From contig NC_135126.1 in assembly GCF_050908995.1 (NCBI RefSeq), positions 14,260,001 to 14,324,000 of the forward strand: 64,000 nt of DNA. Direction: 5' to 3'. A model generated the notes under the pieces. That model saw nothing but the letters and a program-made list of their open reading frames with translations, was not told the DNA's origin and ran no database searches. This DNA comes from Andrena cerasifolii. Lineage: Eukaryota; Arthropoda; Insecta; Hymenoptera; Andrenidae. How positions within the stretch are numbered: position 1 is the first letter of the stretch; every line of letters begins with the position of its first letter. Below, one piece after another: positions 47,501 through 60,307 of the stretch. A program made the translations under genes and the position numbers.

Positions 47501-50500
47501 TAAACTCTTAAACTGTTAATCAAATTATTAATGTATAGTGTATATGTATACGTTTTGTATATATTTGTACATATATCTATATTTCTTTCACTAGTTTTTT
47601 CATGATAATTACTTTTCCTACATAATAAGGATTACCTTCGTGAAATGTGTGAATACTTTTTTAATAGCAAAATTGGTTACCATTTTCTTCGAAACCTACT
47701 TTGAAATAAAGAAACATGCGCATTAAAACCTCCGAATTAATAGTATACACGTTGCACTTGCTTAATAGCGTACTTAAAATTCCGTTTCCCAAATCTATGA
47801 CTTGAGGAACGTAAAGAATGGAGCCCATTCGTTACGAAAAATGTATCCACATTGATTTACGAGTCAATTATTCATGGAAAGTTATGTACTATATGTACAG
47901 TAGCTTTAGACGTTCTCATATATTTGCAAGGAGAGAAGGAAGAGTCCTCTGCAACGATGGAAATTATATCGTCATTGTCAATGAGTACCTACATCAATAT
48001 GGTATATCCAATTTTTTTTTTCAATTTCAGAGCGATAAAATCGAGCCGAAAGATTTTACGTTCGATAAGTTTAAAACCTTATACTTTAAAATTTGCCCAC
48101 GGAACGATATCGAGGAACTGTTTCAATCGATGTGAGTACTCATTCCCTGGATAACTAACATGTTTAGAAATTAAATTGTGGGCACTGTAGAACAAATGGT
48201 ATGTTTTAGAACAAAAGGAAAGTCAGATACTATTAGTCTAGCTCAACTGGTACAGTTTATGAACGAGAAACAAAGAGATCCTAGGCTGAACGAAATTTTG
48301 TACCCTCTATACGACGAGAAACGATGCACGGAAATAATTAATGATTACGAAGAAGATGAAAAAGCGAAAAATGCTAGTGAGTGTTTGTTCACAGGAACCG
48401 CAAATTTTTTAATTTTCTTTGAGCTTCTACTATCGTCTAGGTACTCGTTTTTTTTAGTATTGTATTCTTTTAAAAGTATCTAGATTCTAGCGAATCAGTT
48501 GAAAGGTGGAGGGCCATTGAAAATTAAAATTGATGATATGGATAAAATTTATAATTTCCTATGGATCATGTCCAAAATAAAGGTTTACGGAACTTACTGT
48601 GTAGACAATTATCGCTGTTAGATAATTATTTCAATCCTTTTGTCTAGTGCCAATTTAATTAAAATTTTAAAACCGAGATTTAAAAATATTCCCTTTTTTA
48701 GTGTAAACTTAATAAAGATCAGGTTTGAAAAATAAGCGATTTTTTCTCAAAACGCAGGAGGGCAACTGCCCCTTTTGCACCCCCTCCGGACGCCCGTGTA
48801 AGGTCCCCTTGCGACTTTTACATTTCGTATAATATGTACCTACATATATAACTTAGCACGACTTCTAGAGAGGTCAAATTTTTTTTATTCCTTTTACACG
48901 TGAAATAACACGTATCAGCAGACACTTTAGGTTTGAATCACGTTGTTTTTGTTACCTACAGAAAACTTGACCAAGGAAGGTTTTGTTCGTTATTTAATGT
49001 CGGACGAGAACGCCCCCGTGTTTTTGGATAAACTCGAGGAATGGATGGACATGGATCAACCTCTCTCTCATTATTATATTAATTCGAGTCACAACACTTA
49101 TTTGAGCGGCAGGCAGATCGGTGGTAAAAGTACCGTCGAAATGTACAGACAAGTGTTGCTGGCTGGGTGCAGGTAATTGTTAATCACTCGTATTTATCAA
49201 ATTGTATGTAGACACGGTGAACAGCTTTTGAGGCTCCCCGTATAACCAATGTTCGTGTACATATTTGTGTATTTGAATTTCATTGTTTACTTGACAAGGT
49301 CGCCGAAATAAATATTTCAGTCTTTAATTAAAAATCATTGCACAAATATTGCACACGTGATTCGCGAATTCGTGAAATTAAACATAAGAAAATAAGGGTG
49401 TGAAAAACAACTGTTTTCTAATTATAATGTGGAAATGCTTCCTTTTGTCACAGGAGGTTTTCGACGTGTCCGATCTATTTTGGTGTACATATACCACTTG
49501 CTCCAAATTTACATGAATATAATTTGCCAAGTTCCGTTGTTGAGATTTCCACAGCTTCCACATATTAATTGCATTAATCCGTGTAAAATATTACACGGTC
49601 GAGTGAACTGTATTTTTCAATTATCCCCGGAACTAGTAATTTAACAGATTTAAATTCGGCGAGCGATGAAGCTACGGAACAGATTCAGTACGCCCAATTA
49701 ATTTCTCACTGAACTGAATCTAATATAATCTAATCAAGAGACACATTTTGGTGAAATCTGTATTTAAATATTTTATATAAAAAATACATAGCTTCCAAAA
49801 GTTCTAGTAACCACATGCACCGAAAAAGAGAGATATATTATATCTCTTAATCTGTTTGGAAGGAAGTGTGGCTGGTTTAAATAATTCCTGAAGCAACCCA
49901 CCGAAATAATTAACAAAAAGCCCAAGTTGCTAGCTATTTCGATGAAATTATTTATAACGTCTCGAGTGAACATTTTTTCAGTAAATTAGATATTGTATAC
50001 AAATTGTGAATTTTAAGTAGGTGACATTAATAAGAAACTGACTAATTACTCATGCAAAAGATTAACAGAAAGGACTTATGATTCAGAAACTATTGAAATT
50101 TTAAATTCTAGTTTACTAACATTTTCTCTATTTATTTTAATGAGTACTACACACGTGGAAAGTGTTTACTGTGAATTTGTGATACTCTATACGTATAGAC
50201 GAAGATAATCAAACGTTTCTATGTCAGATGCGTGGAACTCGATTGCTGGGATGGAAAGGGCGAAGACGAAGAACCTATTATAACTCACGGCAAAGCCATG
50301 TGTACCGATATCCTGTTCAAGGATGTAATATACGCCCTAAGAGACACTGCGTTCGTCACCTCGGAATACCCTATAATTTTGAGCTTCGAGAACCACTGCT
50401 GTCTCAAACAGCAATACAAGTTAGCCAAATATTGCGACGAAATCCTGGGTGATCTATTGCTGAAGGAGCCTATCAAGGACTACCCGGTATGTGACGCTTA

Positions 50501-53500
50501 CTTTCGACGCTTCCACCGCTAAATCCAGCCTAAATCTTTATCAACACGCTCCCTTTTACCTAAACCAAGAATACTTAAACATATCACTGTATCAAGGAGA
50601 TGATAAACAGGGTTGCAGTGTTTGAATCGTCCACTGCATTGTCGATTCGAAAATGCAGGCTGATAGTATACTTCGGTAAGGGAAGAATTTTCAAAAATTT
50701 TCAACGTCTAAAAATCGTGCACAGTGTCTCGGAGAAATAGCGGAAGTTTTTAAATTTAATGAAAACTGCTAATGCCATCCATTGAAACAATATGTTACCT
50801 GAAGGCTGTATAGTTTCCTCTACGAAACAATAGCATCAGTATTGGAATCGATTAAGGGATTGTCAAGTAAAAACGGTTAAAGCGACAGTACCTTTTGTCA
50901 CTTCGTCGCAGAAACAGAATGGGACAAAAAAATTTTTGGCGGAAAAACAGGCCTGTGTGCTCCAACACCCTCCGTATTCGCCGGACTTATCGCCATGCGA
51001 TTATTTCCTACTCCCAAAACTCAAGCTGGCCATGAAAGAAACGTTTTATGACAGTGTTACACACATCCAAGGCGCGGTGACAATAATCACTGATCGATTT
51101 CGCAAAATGATATAAAAAAATCGATGCTGGCGCTAGTCGAACGTGCCCAGCGGCGCATTGACGCAGAAGGGATGTATTTTGAATAAAAAAAAATAATTTT
51201 GGCAAAATAACTAATTTTCTTCTTTTAATTTAAAAACTTCCGTTATTTTTCCGACATGCTGTGTATTTCTCATCAATAAAACTTGCATAATGCCCGTTCT
51301 ATGAATCAATAAGAACACTTTTACGACAAGTATATGTGCATACAATAAGTATTTACGCACCGCAATCTTGTAGCTATATTTGAAAACACTCTCGAAGAAG
51401 CTAGATTTTTTCTTTCACGCGTAAAAATTGAAAAAACACTCGATAAATATTTTCGACAGAAACGAGGAAAATCTTTCGCGAAGGGGGTCGAAAACCTACC
51501 AGAAAGGTAGAACACAATTATTGAAACTAATCATCCCCATATCATTACTTATCAAACGGCATACGTTAAAATTTGAAATATACATATATATATTATTTAT
51601 AAAATAAGAGCAGTAATAAATGCAGTAATTATTCCCGAAATTCATTTTCCGAATTTGTTTTGCAAATTTTAATCGTGCCCCGTGAAACATACGAGTCCAC
51701 TCTGTCCACCGCGGACGGAGGATAAAAAGTGGGACGCGTGTTTATCGTAAGGATGAATGTCCCGCTAGAAAAATAACGCTTATCTAGTAATCGTAAATAA
51801 AACTGCGCAGCTTGAACCGGGGCATCCGCTACCACCGCCCAACTTACTGAAGCGAAAGATATTAATCAAGAATAAAAGATTGAAACCGGAGGTGGAGAAG
51901 GTCGAGCTCGAGTTATTCCGCTCTGGGCAATTCGAGGCGAAGGATGAAGTAGTTGAAGATCCAAATGCACCAGCTCCACCACCGACCGAAGCACCAAAGG
52001 TGAACGCTGTGATTGTGCTTACCGTTCGAACTTCGAGGGTCGCTTCTAGAGCTTCGAAATTTTCTACATCGTTGAAAAGAAGTCGATTGATTTCCATTAC
52101 TTTAAGCTATTTCTTCGAAATTATTTATTACGAACAAATAAAACATATTTTAGTCTGTTCGCGGGTAAATGCGGAAATGCAAAATGTTTAGAAAAATGGG
52201 TAAAGGAGAGAACGGGAAACTGAATATAAAAAATGTCTCTCCAGTATAGTCTCGTCGCGATATGCAAATAAAAATCTCTAATCTGTGGAGGAAGGTATTA
52301 AATTGTTCGGTTCGTTTCATCGATCTAAATTATTGCAAAGCAGTGGTTCCCAACCTGTGGGTCGCCATGTGCTTTTTTTAATATTGTTTAATTAGAATTG
52401 CATTCTGAAATACGTATTATTAATGCTTTCTTTACCCTCTTACATTTACCTTACCTTATATGGGAGGTCGCAGGTTATTTGAATATTATAAAAGGGGATC
52501 GCGACTCAAAAAAGTTTGGGAAACACTGGACTAGAGAAGTGAATTGAAATTTAGAAAAGTGAACAAATTATTTTTAAACTAATGTATGCTTTTGTAAATA
52601 CATTTGGGGGAGAAATTCCACGCCCTACTGTCAAATATAGTTGCACGAATATATATGTTGGTTTTAAAACGGTCCCTTCACTTCTCATATTTTCATCTAA
52701 TTTTCTACTGTCTCGGGATAATTTAGATCAGTAAAAGAAGGAGAAGATAGGAAAATCTACTTAATTGTCTAACTGGAAACGTTGGGAAAACAATTTTTCA
52801 ATCATTCTTTACAATGCATTGCCGTAGTAAAGTCATTCTGCTCGCTGATTGAGATTCAGAAATTTGTGAAACAGCCATTTGAGAAGCAATTTTTGAACGT
52901 TCGATACATTGCATGATCGAAGTTCGTGTCGTTCTTGTCCGGAGACGAACTTTTACAACGTTTCAGGAAGAAGCACCGCCTGAAGGCGCGCCAGCTGAAG
53001 GAGCTCCACCAGGTGAACCAGGTGCTGAGGGTGAAGCACCGCCAATCCAGTACACTGGCAGCACGATGGCATGTCATCCGTGGCTGTCCTCGATGATTAA
53101 TTATGCACAGCCAATAAAGTTCCAGAGCTTCGAAACTGCGGAAAGTACGTAAAATGCTGCTGTCTTTTTTTTTTATATTAAAACGCCGCCACTGTACTTT
53201 TCTTTTCTGTTAAGATAATGCTTATAGTACCACTATTACCTTCACAACGCTTTTCGTAATTATTTATGAAGGATATGTGTGTGATACTACAATTGATTTC
53301 TATACACTTTTATCGTAGATTTTGATATAATAAGACGTTCATTATTGAATGTGTTAATTTGTATCGTGGTAAAGAGTGCACCCCTAGCATTTTGGATGAA
53401 CGTTTAATGGCGAAGAGATTTTGTAACAGATATTTTACGGAAATGAGTTTTACAAAGATATGTGGGAATATTAACAACATCGAGAACATTTAATTTCTTG

Positions 53501-56500
53501 CAATTCAGTTTTTAATACGTGTGGAATTCATTGAAGAAATACGTAATATATCAGCCCTTGTATTTGAATCGATATGGGACATCTTTTCAGGATCGGTTTT
53601 ACTCGCCATAATAATAATAAAAAAAAAATGCTTAGTTTTGCTGTTATAAGTACCTATTTTTATATTTCATAAAGCACGGGCCCGGAATTAATAGTAGTAT
53701 ATTACCGAGTACCGCGTGTACTCCTGACGATAATACTAAGGAAACCACAAAGAAGGATTTTTCTATTCGAGCTTCGCTTATCCTAAAGAATAGATTTACA
53801 AATCGAGATATTTAAAATATTTTACTAAACTCTTCGAGACTCTACCCAATCATACGAACAACTATATAAACTATTTTACTTCATTGTCACAAACGAAGAA
53901 AGCATTTTGGCGGTAGATTTAGATTGGTACCTCGCGCTGCACACAAATCCTGAAGACAGCAACTTTTTTCCAAAAAGGGCGCGCATATTCTTATCATTGA
54001 GAAATATATACTTACGTGCACCATTATTATGGCAGAAAAGAACATCCATCACAACATGTCTTCGTTCTCGGAAACTGCCGCTCTCAACTACCTAAAAACG
54101 AACTCCGTGGAGTTTGTCAATTACAACAAGCGTCAGATGAGTCGAATCTATCCCAAGGGCACAAGAGCAGATTCGTCGAATTACATGCCACAGGTGAGTC
54201 ACTTGATCGCGAAATGATGGGACTTGGTAAAGAAAAAAAAAAATGGAAAGCGCCAAGTGTCTACTTAAGTAGTCCCTTTCGATACTGTAATTGATTTAGG
54301 TCTTCTGGAACGCTGGCTGTCAAATGGTAGCGTTGAACTTCCAAACGCCCGATCTGCCCATGCAACTAAACCAGGGGAAATTCGAATACAACGCGACCAC
54401 TGGATATTTATTGAAGCCAGACTTCATGAGAAGGCCAGACAAAATCTTCGATCCGTTTTCGGAGGACGTGGATGGTGTTATCACTGCTCAATGCTCCGTT
54501 CAAGTAAATACATTCATGTTACTGTTCTTTGGTTGATACAGCTACATACATTCATCAGGGAATTGGAAAATTCGTGACGTAGTTAAGGTAGATCATTTTT
54601 ATGGGAAGGAATGCCTTGGCTACCGTGCAAAGCCTTTTTCTTCGTAGCAAGTTACCCACAAATGCAACCATGAATTTGTTGCTAGCTAAAAGTGCAATAT
54701 ATATTAGCTATTTTTATTAGTTCTGCGTGGTAATAAATGGGTTACATAATGCTGTGGTAGAAAGGAAAACAGGGGGGAAAATGAGAAGAACGTTAATCAT
54801 CTTCTTTAGAATAAATAATGTTTAGCTTCAATGAAAGTAATTCAAATTCTTTGCTTTTTAATCTATATTAATAGTTCAACTTATTTCATTTTTTGAGTTA
54901 CCATTTTCGTATTTTTGAATCTTTTAACTTTTCAGTGATAATTGTACGTTCGTAATAGTTATACAATCATGGTATAATAGTCTTTTTCTAGAAATGTAAA
55001 TTTTGATATGATAAAATTTGTAGTTGAAAATGAGCGATTTTCCACGGTTGTGGGAAAAAAGCGATTTTTAATTTTTTTTTTCTTGCGATAAATCCCCTTT
55101 GGAAGTCGTAAAGACACGAAATTTTGACTGGAAAATTATTCTTGGGGTAGAATACACCCCGTGTGACCACGAAGGGTGAAAATTATATACTAATTACTTA
55201 TTTTTAAACCACTATTTATTTATATTTTGTACGAACTTCTGCTCCTTTTTAAAATTTAAACTCCATTCTCTTCAAATTCTCAAGTATCCCCAATGTAAGT
55301 GTATTCTCTTGCATGTCCCTACATATTTTTCTTCGCAATTTCTTTTATCACGTGTACTATATTTCACTTTTGCAAACCGTCAATGATAAGAGCGTGTGCA
55401 TCTGACGAGGGTAAAACAAAAGTAGATCGAAACGTAACATAAAACTAATATATACATTGCTCGCACAAACTACCCCTATCCTTTTATTAATTAAAATTCA
55501 GTTCTTAAGAGGCTGTACCTGTCTGCCAGGTGATAGCAGGGCAGTTCTTGTCAGACAAAAAAGTGGGCACCTACGTCGAAGTAGATATGTACGGTTTGCC
55601 AGCAGACACGATCAAGAAAGAATTTAGGACACGAATGATCCCTGCGAACGGTTTGAATCCAGTCTACAACGAGGAGGCGTTCCTCTTCCGAAAAGTTGTG
55701 CTTCCCGACTTGGCTGTGCTGAGATTCGGTAACAAGAACAATAATAAATATAAAAAATGTTAACGTCCCTCCGATAGAACAGACTAAAACCCAACATGTA
55801 TTAAAAATCAACCCTCCCAGAATTAGAAATGAAACAATTTTCCGTGATTTAAATATTTACACAGGCAGTCCATTCTACTAAACCTGTGATTATCCTCCAG
55901 TAGACAGTTTACAGATATCAACACAAGCTTAAAAACTAAAAACAAAAAAAGAATTGCTTACTCAAAAACGTATAAGCTGTATTTACAATTTACTTCGTTA
56001 ATACCCCTCTGCTGTGTAACATTCTCTTCTCCCTGCAAGACACAGAGAATTGTTTGACAGGAAAGCACGTGGCAAAGTGAAGCGACATTTATTATTGCAC
56101 GATATTTGCACAGGCGTGTACGAAGAAAGCGGGAAACTGTTGGGTCAACGTATCTTGCCACTGGACGGCCTTCAGGCTGGATATAGACATATATCGTTGA
56201 AGACCGAGGCGAATTTCCCTATGGCACTGCCGATGTTGTTCTGTAATATTGAGCTGAAGATTTACGTGCCCGATGGATTCGAAGGTAATGCCTTGAGCAA
56301 GTTAGCCGAGCAAAAATAGAAGTGTATCGCCGATGATTCTGATCCGAAGCCGCTTTCGTGACTTTCAGACTTCATGGCTGCTCTGTCTGACCCGGGTGGA
56401 TTCAGCAAAGGAACGGAGAAACAGGCAGAGGCGATGAAAGGGCTTGGTATCGAGCAGACCGACGCGAAGGCCGAGGCGAAGAAGAAGAAAGAGGAGGAAG

Positions 56501-59500
56501 CCAAGAAGGGTACACGTCTTTAAACAAATCCCAATCCTAACGAACCCCGAAAGGGGTGGCTTTTTAATGAATAGTAATTAAAAACGAGTGATAAATAAAT
56601 TCCTTTAACCGTTCCAAGGTGAACCACGAGATTGCGAAGACCTTATAAGATTTTATATTTCTCCCTATTACCACCCTTTGTTGCTTCAAGCTTCCATTCA
56701 TTCGCGTCGTAATTCGTAGAGGAGTACAAGCCGGAACCAATTACACTGGACTTGCTGCGAAGAGAAAAGACCTTCAAGCAAGGCAAAAAGCTGCAGAAGG
56801 ATTTGGACACGATGAGGAAGAAGCATCTGAAAGAACGACAGACGATGCAGAAGAACCACTGCTCCGCTATTGATAAATTGGTGAAAGGAAAAGAGTACGT
56901 GGCTCGGCCGTTTATTTCTGCGAGTTGAAATTACTTAGGTTACTACGATCAATGCTATTGCCACGCTTAATCCCAGCTGGCAATGACGAATCTCGCGTTT
57001 CCAGTAAAAGTGCGCTGATCCAGGACGCGAATGTGAAAAAAGTTATAAGCGAGCAGACCACCCAGTGGTCCAGCATGATGGAGCGGCAACGGAAAGAAGA
57101 ATGGGAGCTGCTGAAGAATCAGACGGAAAGCTGCCGAGAGGAGTTCAAAAAGTTAATCGAAGTCGTTCAGGCGTCGCAGATGAAGCAATTGCAGGCGAAA
57201 CATGACAAGTACGTGGACATCTCGAAGTTACTTTAATACAGAGCCCAGCATTAACTAAATAAAAAATTATTTAAATAACGGATCAAATAAAAGTTAGTTT
57301 AACTTTAGATTTATTCACGAATAAAGATAATTTTTTTTTCTCGTCGAGCGTTTCAACTTCAGCGCCGAATAAATTTTTCAACTTTAACTTAATTCGACGT
57401 CAAAGAATTTTTTTGGCAAGCCACACATGACGAATAATTTTTTTTAACTTTTACCCGTTGCTCGAATTTTTATTTAAATAAAATTTGTGTTCATCTTTGC
57501 TTTAATACAAAGCTTCGATTAATTTTTAACGCAAAATTTTTGTGCTTAAAACCAGCAAAATATTTCTTAAAATATAGGAACTCATAGTATGTACGTGTTA
57601 AAATAAATAAAGGATATTATTTAACGTAAATCAGTGAACTAACTCTGTCGGAATAACTGGTCTTCTGTATCAGTGCCAGATGTAACTTATTCCGCTGATT
57701 GAAAAACTTTCACAGCAGGCAACTCCACCTTATCGTTCTTGTCAGTCTTTCGGTAAAAAATAGATGGATCGTAGAGTCGTGTGACCTAGATTTTCTTGAG
57801 AAGGTATTTTTAAAGAGGTCACTTTACTCATGTCCGATAAATGATTTATCCTATTATCAGCTACGCGAAAAGTTGTCGTTTTAGTATTTTAGTAAGTACA
57901 AACTATGTGCTCTTAAGTCTGCAGCTTGTACTTTGCTCCACTCTGCAGAGTCCCATCTAGCTCCACCGCCGCTCTGGACAAAAATGGTTTTTGCCGCCCT
58001 TTATATTTTATTATAAATAATTATGTTAACCCTTCGTTAACACACCTCCTTTTTCAATCAAATTTGATATACCTGAGTGGCTCACATCCAGAACTATTTT
58101 TCAACGACTGCCATTCGCATCTAAAGAATCCAGTCGTTATGAAAAAAATCATGGGTCAGTTTCAAGGTCTCTAGAATGTATTCCAATAGATTTTTGATTG
58201 ACATCTTATCACAGTTTTTGTAAAAAAATTCTAGATTACCATATGTCGAGGAAACATGAAATAAATCTTCAAAAAATTATAACTTCTACAAATTTCAATA
58301 TTAGAAGCTAAAAATGTACAGATTTGTTGTTCCGATGTAATATTTTCAGAAAAAAAATAGTTTGTAAGGGGGCTTTGGAAAAAAGGTATTTATTTTGCAT
58401 GTGGAAGGTACAGAACGTAAAAATCAGTTTATGGGTGCCTCACACCCAGAGTGTCAACGAAAGGTTAAAATATAATTTTTGACAGTGAGTAACATTTTTC
58501 TGTAGGTATTTGATGAATAACAAAAGCCTTCTGTTTTCTAAAAAATTTGATCATAAAAAAAGTAACAAAACAAAATAAAATATATATGTAGGAGGTAGGT
58601 ATTTTTAAATCTCTCTAAAAAAATGATTTAACGAATGAAACAAAATGGATATAAGAAAAGGGGAAACATCCAAAATCTGTAATATAGGTGCGCATATTTC
58701 CCTAGTATAATAGTAATTATATGAGTGATTTACAAATAATTTATAAGTGTGATAATAAATTCAAACATGTTTCACCTATCTTTTGGCCGCTTTTTCAAAA
58801 AGATTTTATTGGTTTTAATTTGATCGGGCCTGCCGGATACTTGCAGATTTATGAGAAATACTGTGGCAATAAAAATTATGACATAGTATTAAAGAGATAC
58901 GCAATGTGAATTTTTAATTTGCTCCTTGTAAACAGGAATTCAAAAAAATCAGGTTTTCATTTCAATTGATTAAGAATAGCAATCACAGTTTTGTTGCAAA
59001 AATTTCCCCCCTGGTCAATTAATTTTTGACATATCGATATGACGTAATTTTATCGTTTGATTTTCCCACTATCAGAGATATCAAGGAAATGAATACCAAT
59101 CAAGTGAAAGCATCTGTGGAGACGGCCAAAGAGGTGATGAACGATAAAGCGCTGAAGTCGAAGGGTGACAAGGAGCGTCGTCTTCGCGAAAAGAAAGAGC
59201 AGAATACAAAGAAGTTCATGCAAGAAAGAAAAACTGTGCAGATGAAGCAAGGTCGTGAGAAAGAGAAGCTGCAGAAGAGTCACGAGAAACAAGTGGCGGG
59301 ACTGGATGGTGATATTGACGCGGTAAACTCTCGCACCTTTCTTTTAACAAATAATATTTACTATTATCTCATAAACACATACCGCGTGGAACAGGTAAGA
59401 AATGGATTTTTAAACTAATTACTCCTGAAAGATTTTCCAAATAATTGAAAATACTTAGACTGTCTATGTCCATACAAGGTCAGAACAGGTAATTTTTGTT

Positions 59501-59573
59501 GCAGACCATCGAAATGTACAAGAACGAGGCAATCCAATACGACCTGTCGTCTAAAACCGAATTCTTTGCATAA
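44543..59573 (+). CDS. norpA: Phosphoinositide phospholipase C-beta, norpA type
   Basis: Twenty coding exons: 44543-44713, 45966-46025, 46335-46475, 46576-46655, 46757-46892, 48031-48131, 48210-48376, 48962-49172, 50228-50486, 51811-51999, 52967-53144, 54036-54193, 54300-54503, 55530-55728, 56114-56284, 56369-56509, 56720-56894, 57005-57208, 59076-59322, 59505-59573; 1086 aa, close to fly norpA. Order: PH domain (about 1-140), EF-hands (150-310), catalytic X domain with His329-Asn330 (SSHNTYLSG), Glu359, Asp361 and His376 (ITHG), a Pro/Ala/Glu-rich X-Y linker (480-535), Y domain from HPWLSS (about 542) through NKRQMSRIYPKGTRADS, C2 (about 690-810), and a charged coiled-coil tail (about 815-1070) typical of Gq-regulated PLC-beta. 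All catalytic residues are present. It hydrolyses PIP2 to IP3 and DAG under Gq; in fly photoreceptors it drives TRP/TRPL opening. The C-terminal residues KTEFFA form a PDZ ligand. Confidence 0.96.
46893..48030 (+). other. norpA intron 5
   Basis: AT-rich intron with low-complexity TTTAGTTTTA-like runs at about 47,340-47,480. No element ends or exon were recognised; the flanking exons join directly in the EF-hand region. Confidence 0.5.
50720..51263 (+). mobile_element. Deleted mariner element with transposase C-terminal relic
   Basis: Terminal inverted repeats of about 30 bp: CACAGTGTCTCGGAGAAATA on the left, and on the right the reverse complement of TATTTTTCCGACATGCTGTG. Between them only the end of a mariner transposase survives in the plus frame: VLQHPPYSPDLSPCDYF then LPKLKLAMKETF (about 50,960-51,045), which includes the third catalytic aspartate region (PCD). 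The first two thirds of the gene are deleted and stops interrupt the rest. TA follows the right end; the left flank has decayed. It lies in norpA intron 9. Confidence 0.88.
52341..52528. mobile_element. hAT (Charlie-like) MITE, 188 bp
   Basis: Ends CAGTGGTTCCCAACCTG and GTTTGGGAAACACTG are the standard hAT/Charlie-type termini. The 8-bp flanks do not match clearly, so the copy is old. In norpA intron 10. Confidence 0.75.
54921..55187 (-). repeat. Dispersed repeat, partner of 24,608-24,867
   Basis: Reverse-complement copy of the repeat in ine intron 2, from ATCTTTTAACTTTTCAGTGA to GTGACCACGAAGGGTG. It lies in norpA intron 13. Confidence 0.75.
57209..59075 (+). other. norpA intron 18
   Basis: AT-rich intron holding a piggyBac-type MITE (58.0-58.5 kb). 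No exon was recognised between the two coiled-coil exons, which join in frame. Confidence 0.5.
58030..58464. mobile_element. piggyBac-type MITE, 435 bp, TTAA target duplication
   Basis: TTAA at 58026-58029 and 58465-58468. Ends CCCTTCGTTAACACAC and GAGTGTCAACGAAAGG are inverted repeats. The words CTGAGTGGCTCACATCCAG and GGGTGCCTCACACCCAG form a second inverted pair inside. Compare 11,915-12,194. Confidence 0.75.
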
Positions 59574-59954
59574 TCTGAACGTTTCCAATTTTCTAAATGA
59601 AAGTGGAATACATTTTCTATATATTTCTACTTCGCGCCTTGTGCTTTTACATTCGTCACGATCGTTTCCTATTCTTTGATACACTATTTCGTGTTGTTAA
59701 TATTTTAATTAATTACAAGATTGTTAACATACACACTTCGCTCGATACTCCTTCAAAAAACATTTCTATGGTTTCTTGTAATCTATCGAGTGAATATTGC
59801 GTGAGATTCTTGAAACCCTTCTTAATTTATTTATTGTTCCTTGCTCCGTAATTTTCACTCGTATTTATTTTCAAAATATTATTCACAATTGCGAGCATAA
59901 TTATGTGTACGTATATTTCAATTGTTCTGGTTATAAACTTTGATGAAATGTTTG

Positions 59955-59960
59955 AATAAA
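59955..59960 (+). terminator. Probable norpA polyadenylation signal
   Basis: AATAAA 382 bases after the norpA stop codon, the first canonical signal downstream on the plus strand. Cleavage would be expected around 59,970-59,985. Confidence 0.5.
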
Positions 59961-59992
59961 TTCTATGACAAACGTCATAAGATTCAAAATAC

Positions 59993-59998
59993 TTTATT
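59993..59998 (-). terminator. Probable aquaporin polyadenylation signal
   Basis: Minus-strand AATAAA (TTTATT on the plus strand), about 310 bases after the aquaporin stop. Cleavage near 59,970-59,980 would place the two convergent transcript ends at almost the same spot. Confidence 0.45.
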
Positions 59999-60307
59999 CC
60001 TGTGTACAATTATTCTTACACGCTAATTTGAACTCGAAATCTTGTACTGTAGTAATTATCTGGTAACTTCACGCGGACATTAATCGTTCGTGAGCGTGCA
60101 GCGCAAGGGGTGCTTCCGTACTCACTTGTGCGCAAAAACGTATTCTTCTCTGTAACAATCTGGAAGGTTTGACCGTGCAGTAGTTTCACACGCTACACTG
60201 TACGGCGCCACGCCGCAGGGAAAATAAAACACGCGTTAAGTGGAGTAAACATCAGGAAAAATCGAACGAACACGAAACCATGTAACTCGGTGAATAATTC
60301 CGTAGCT

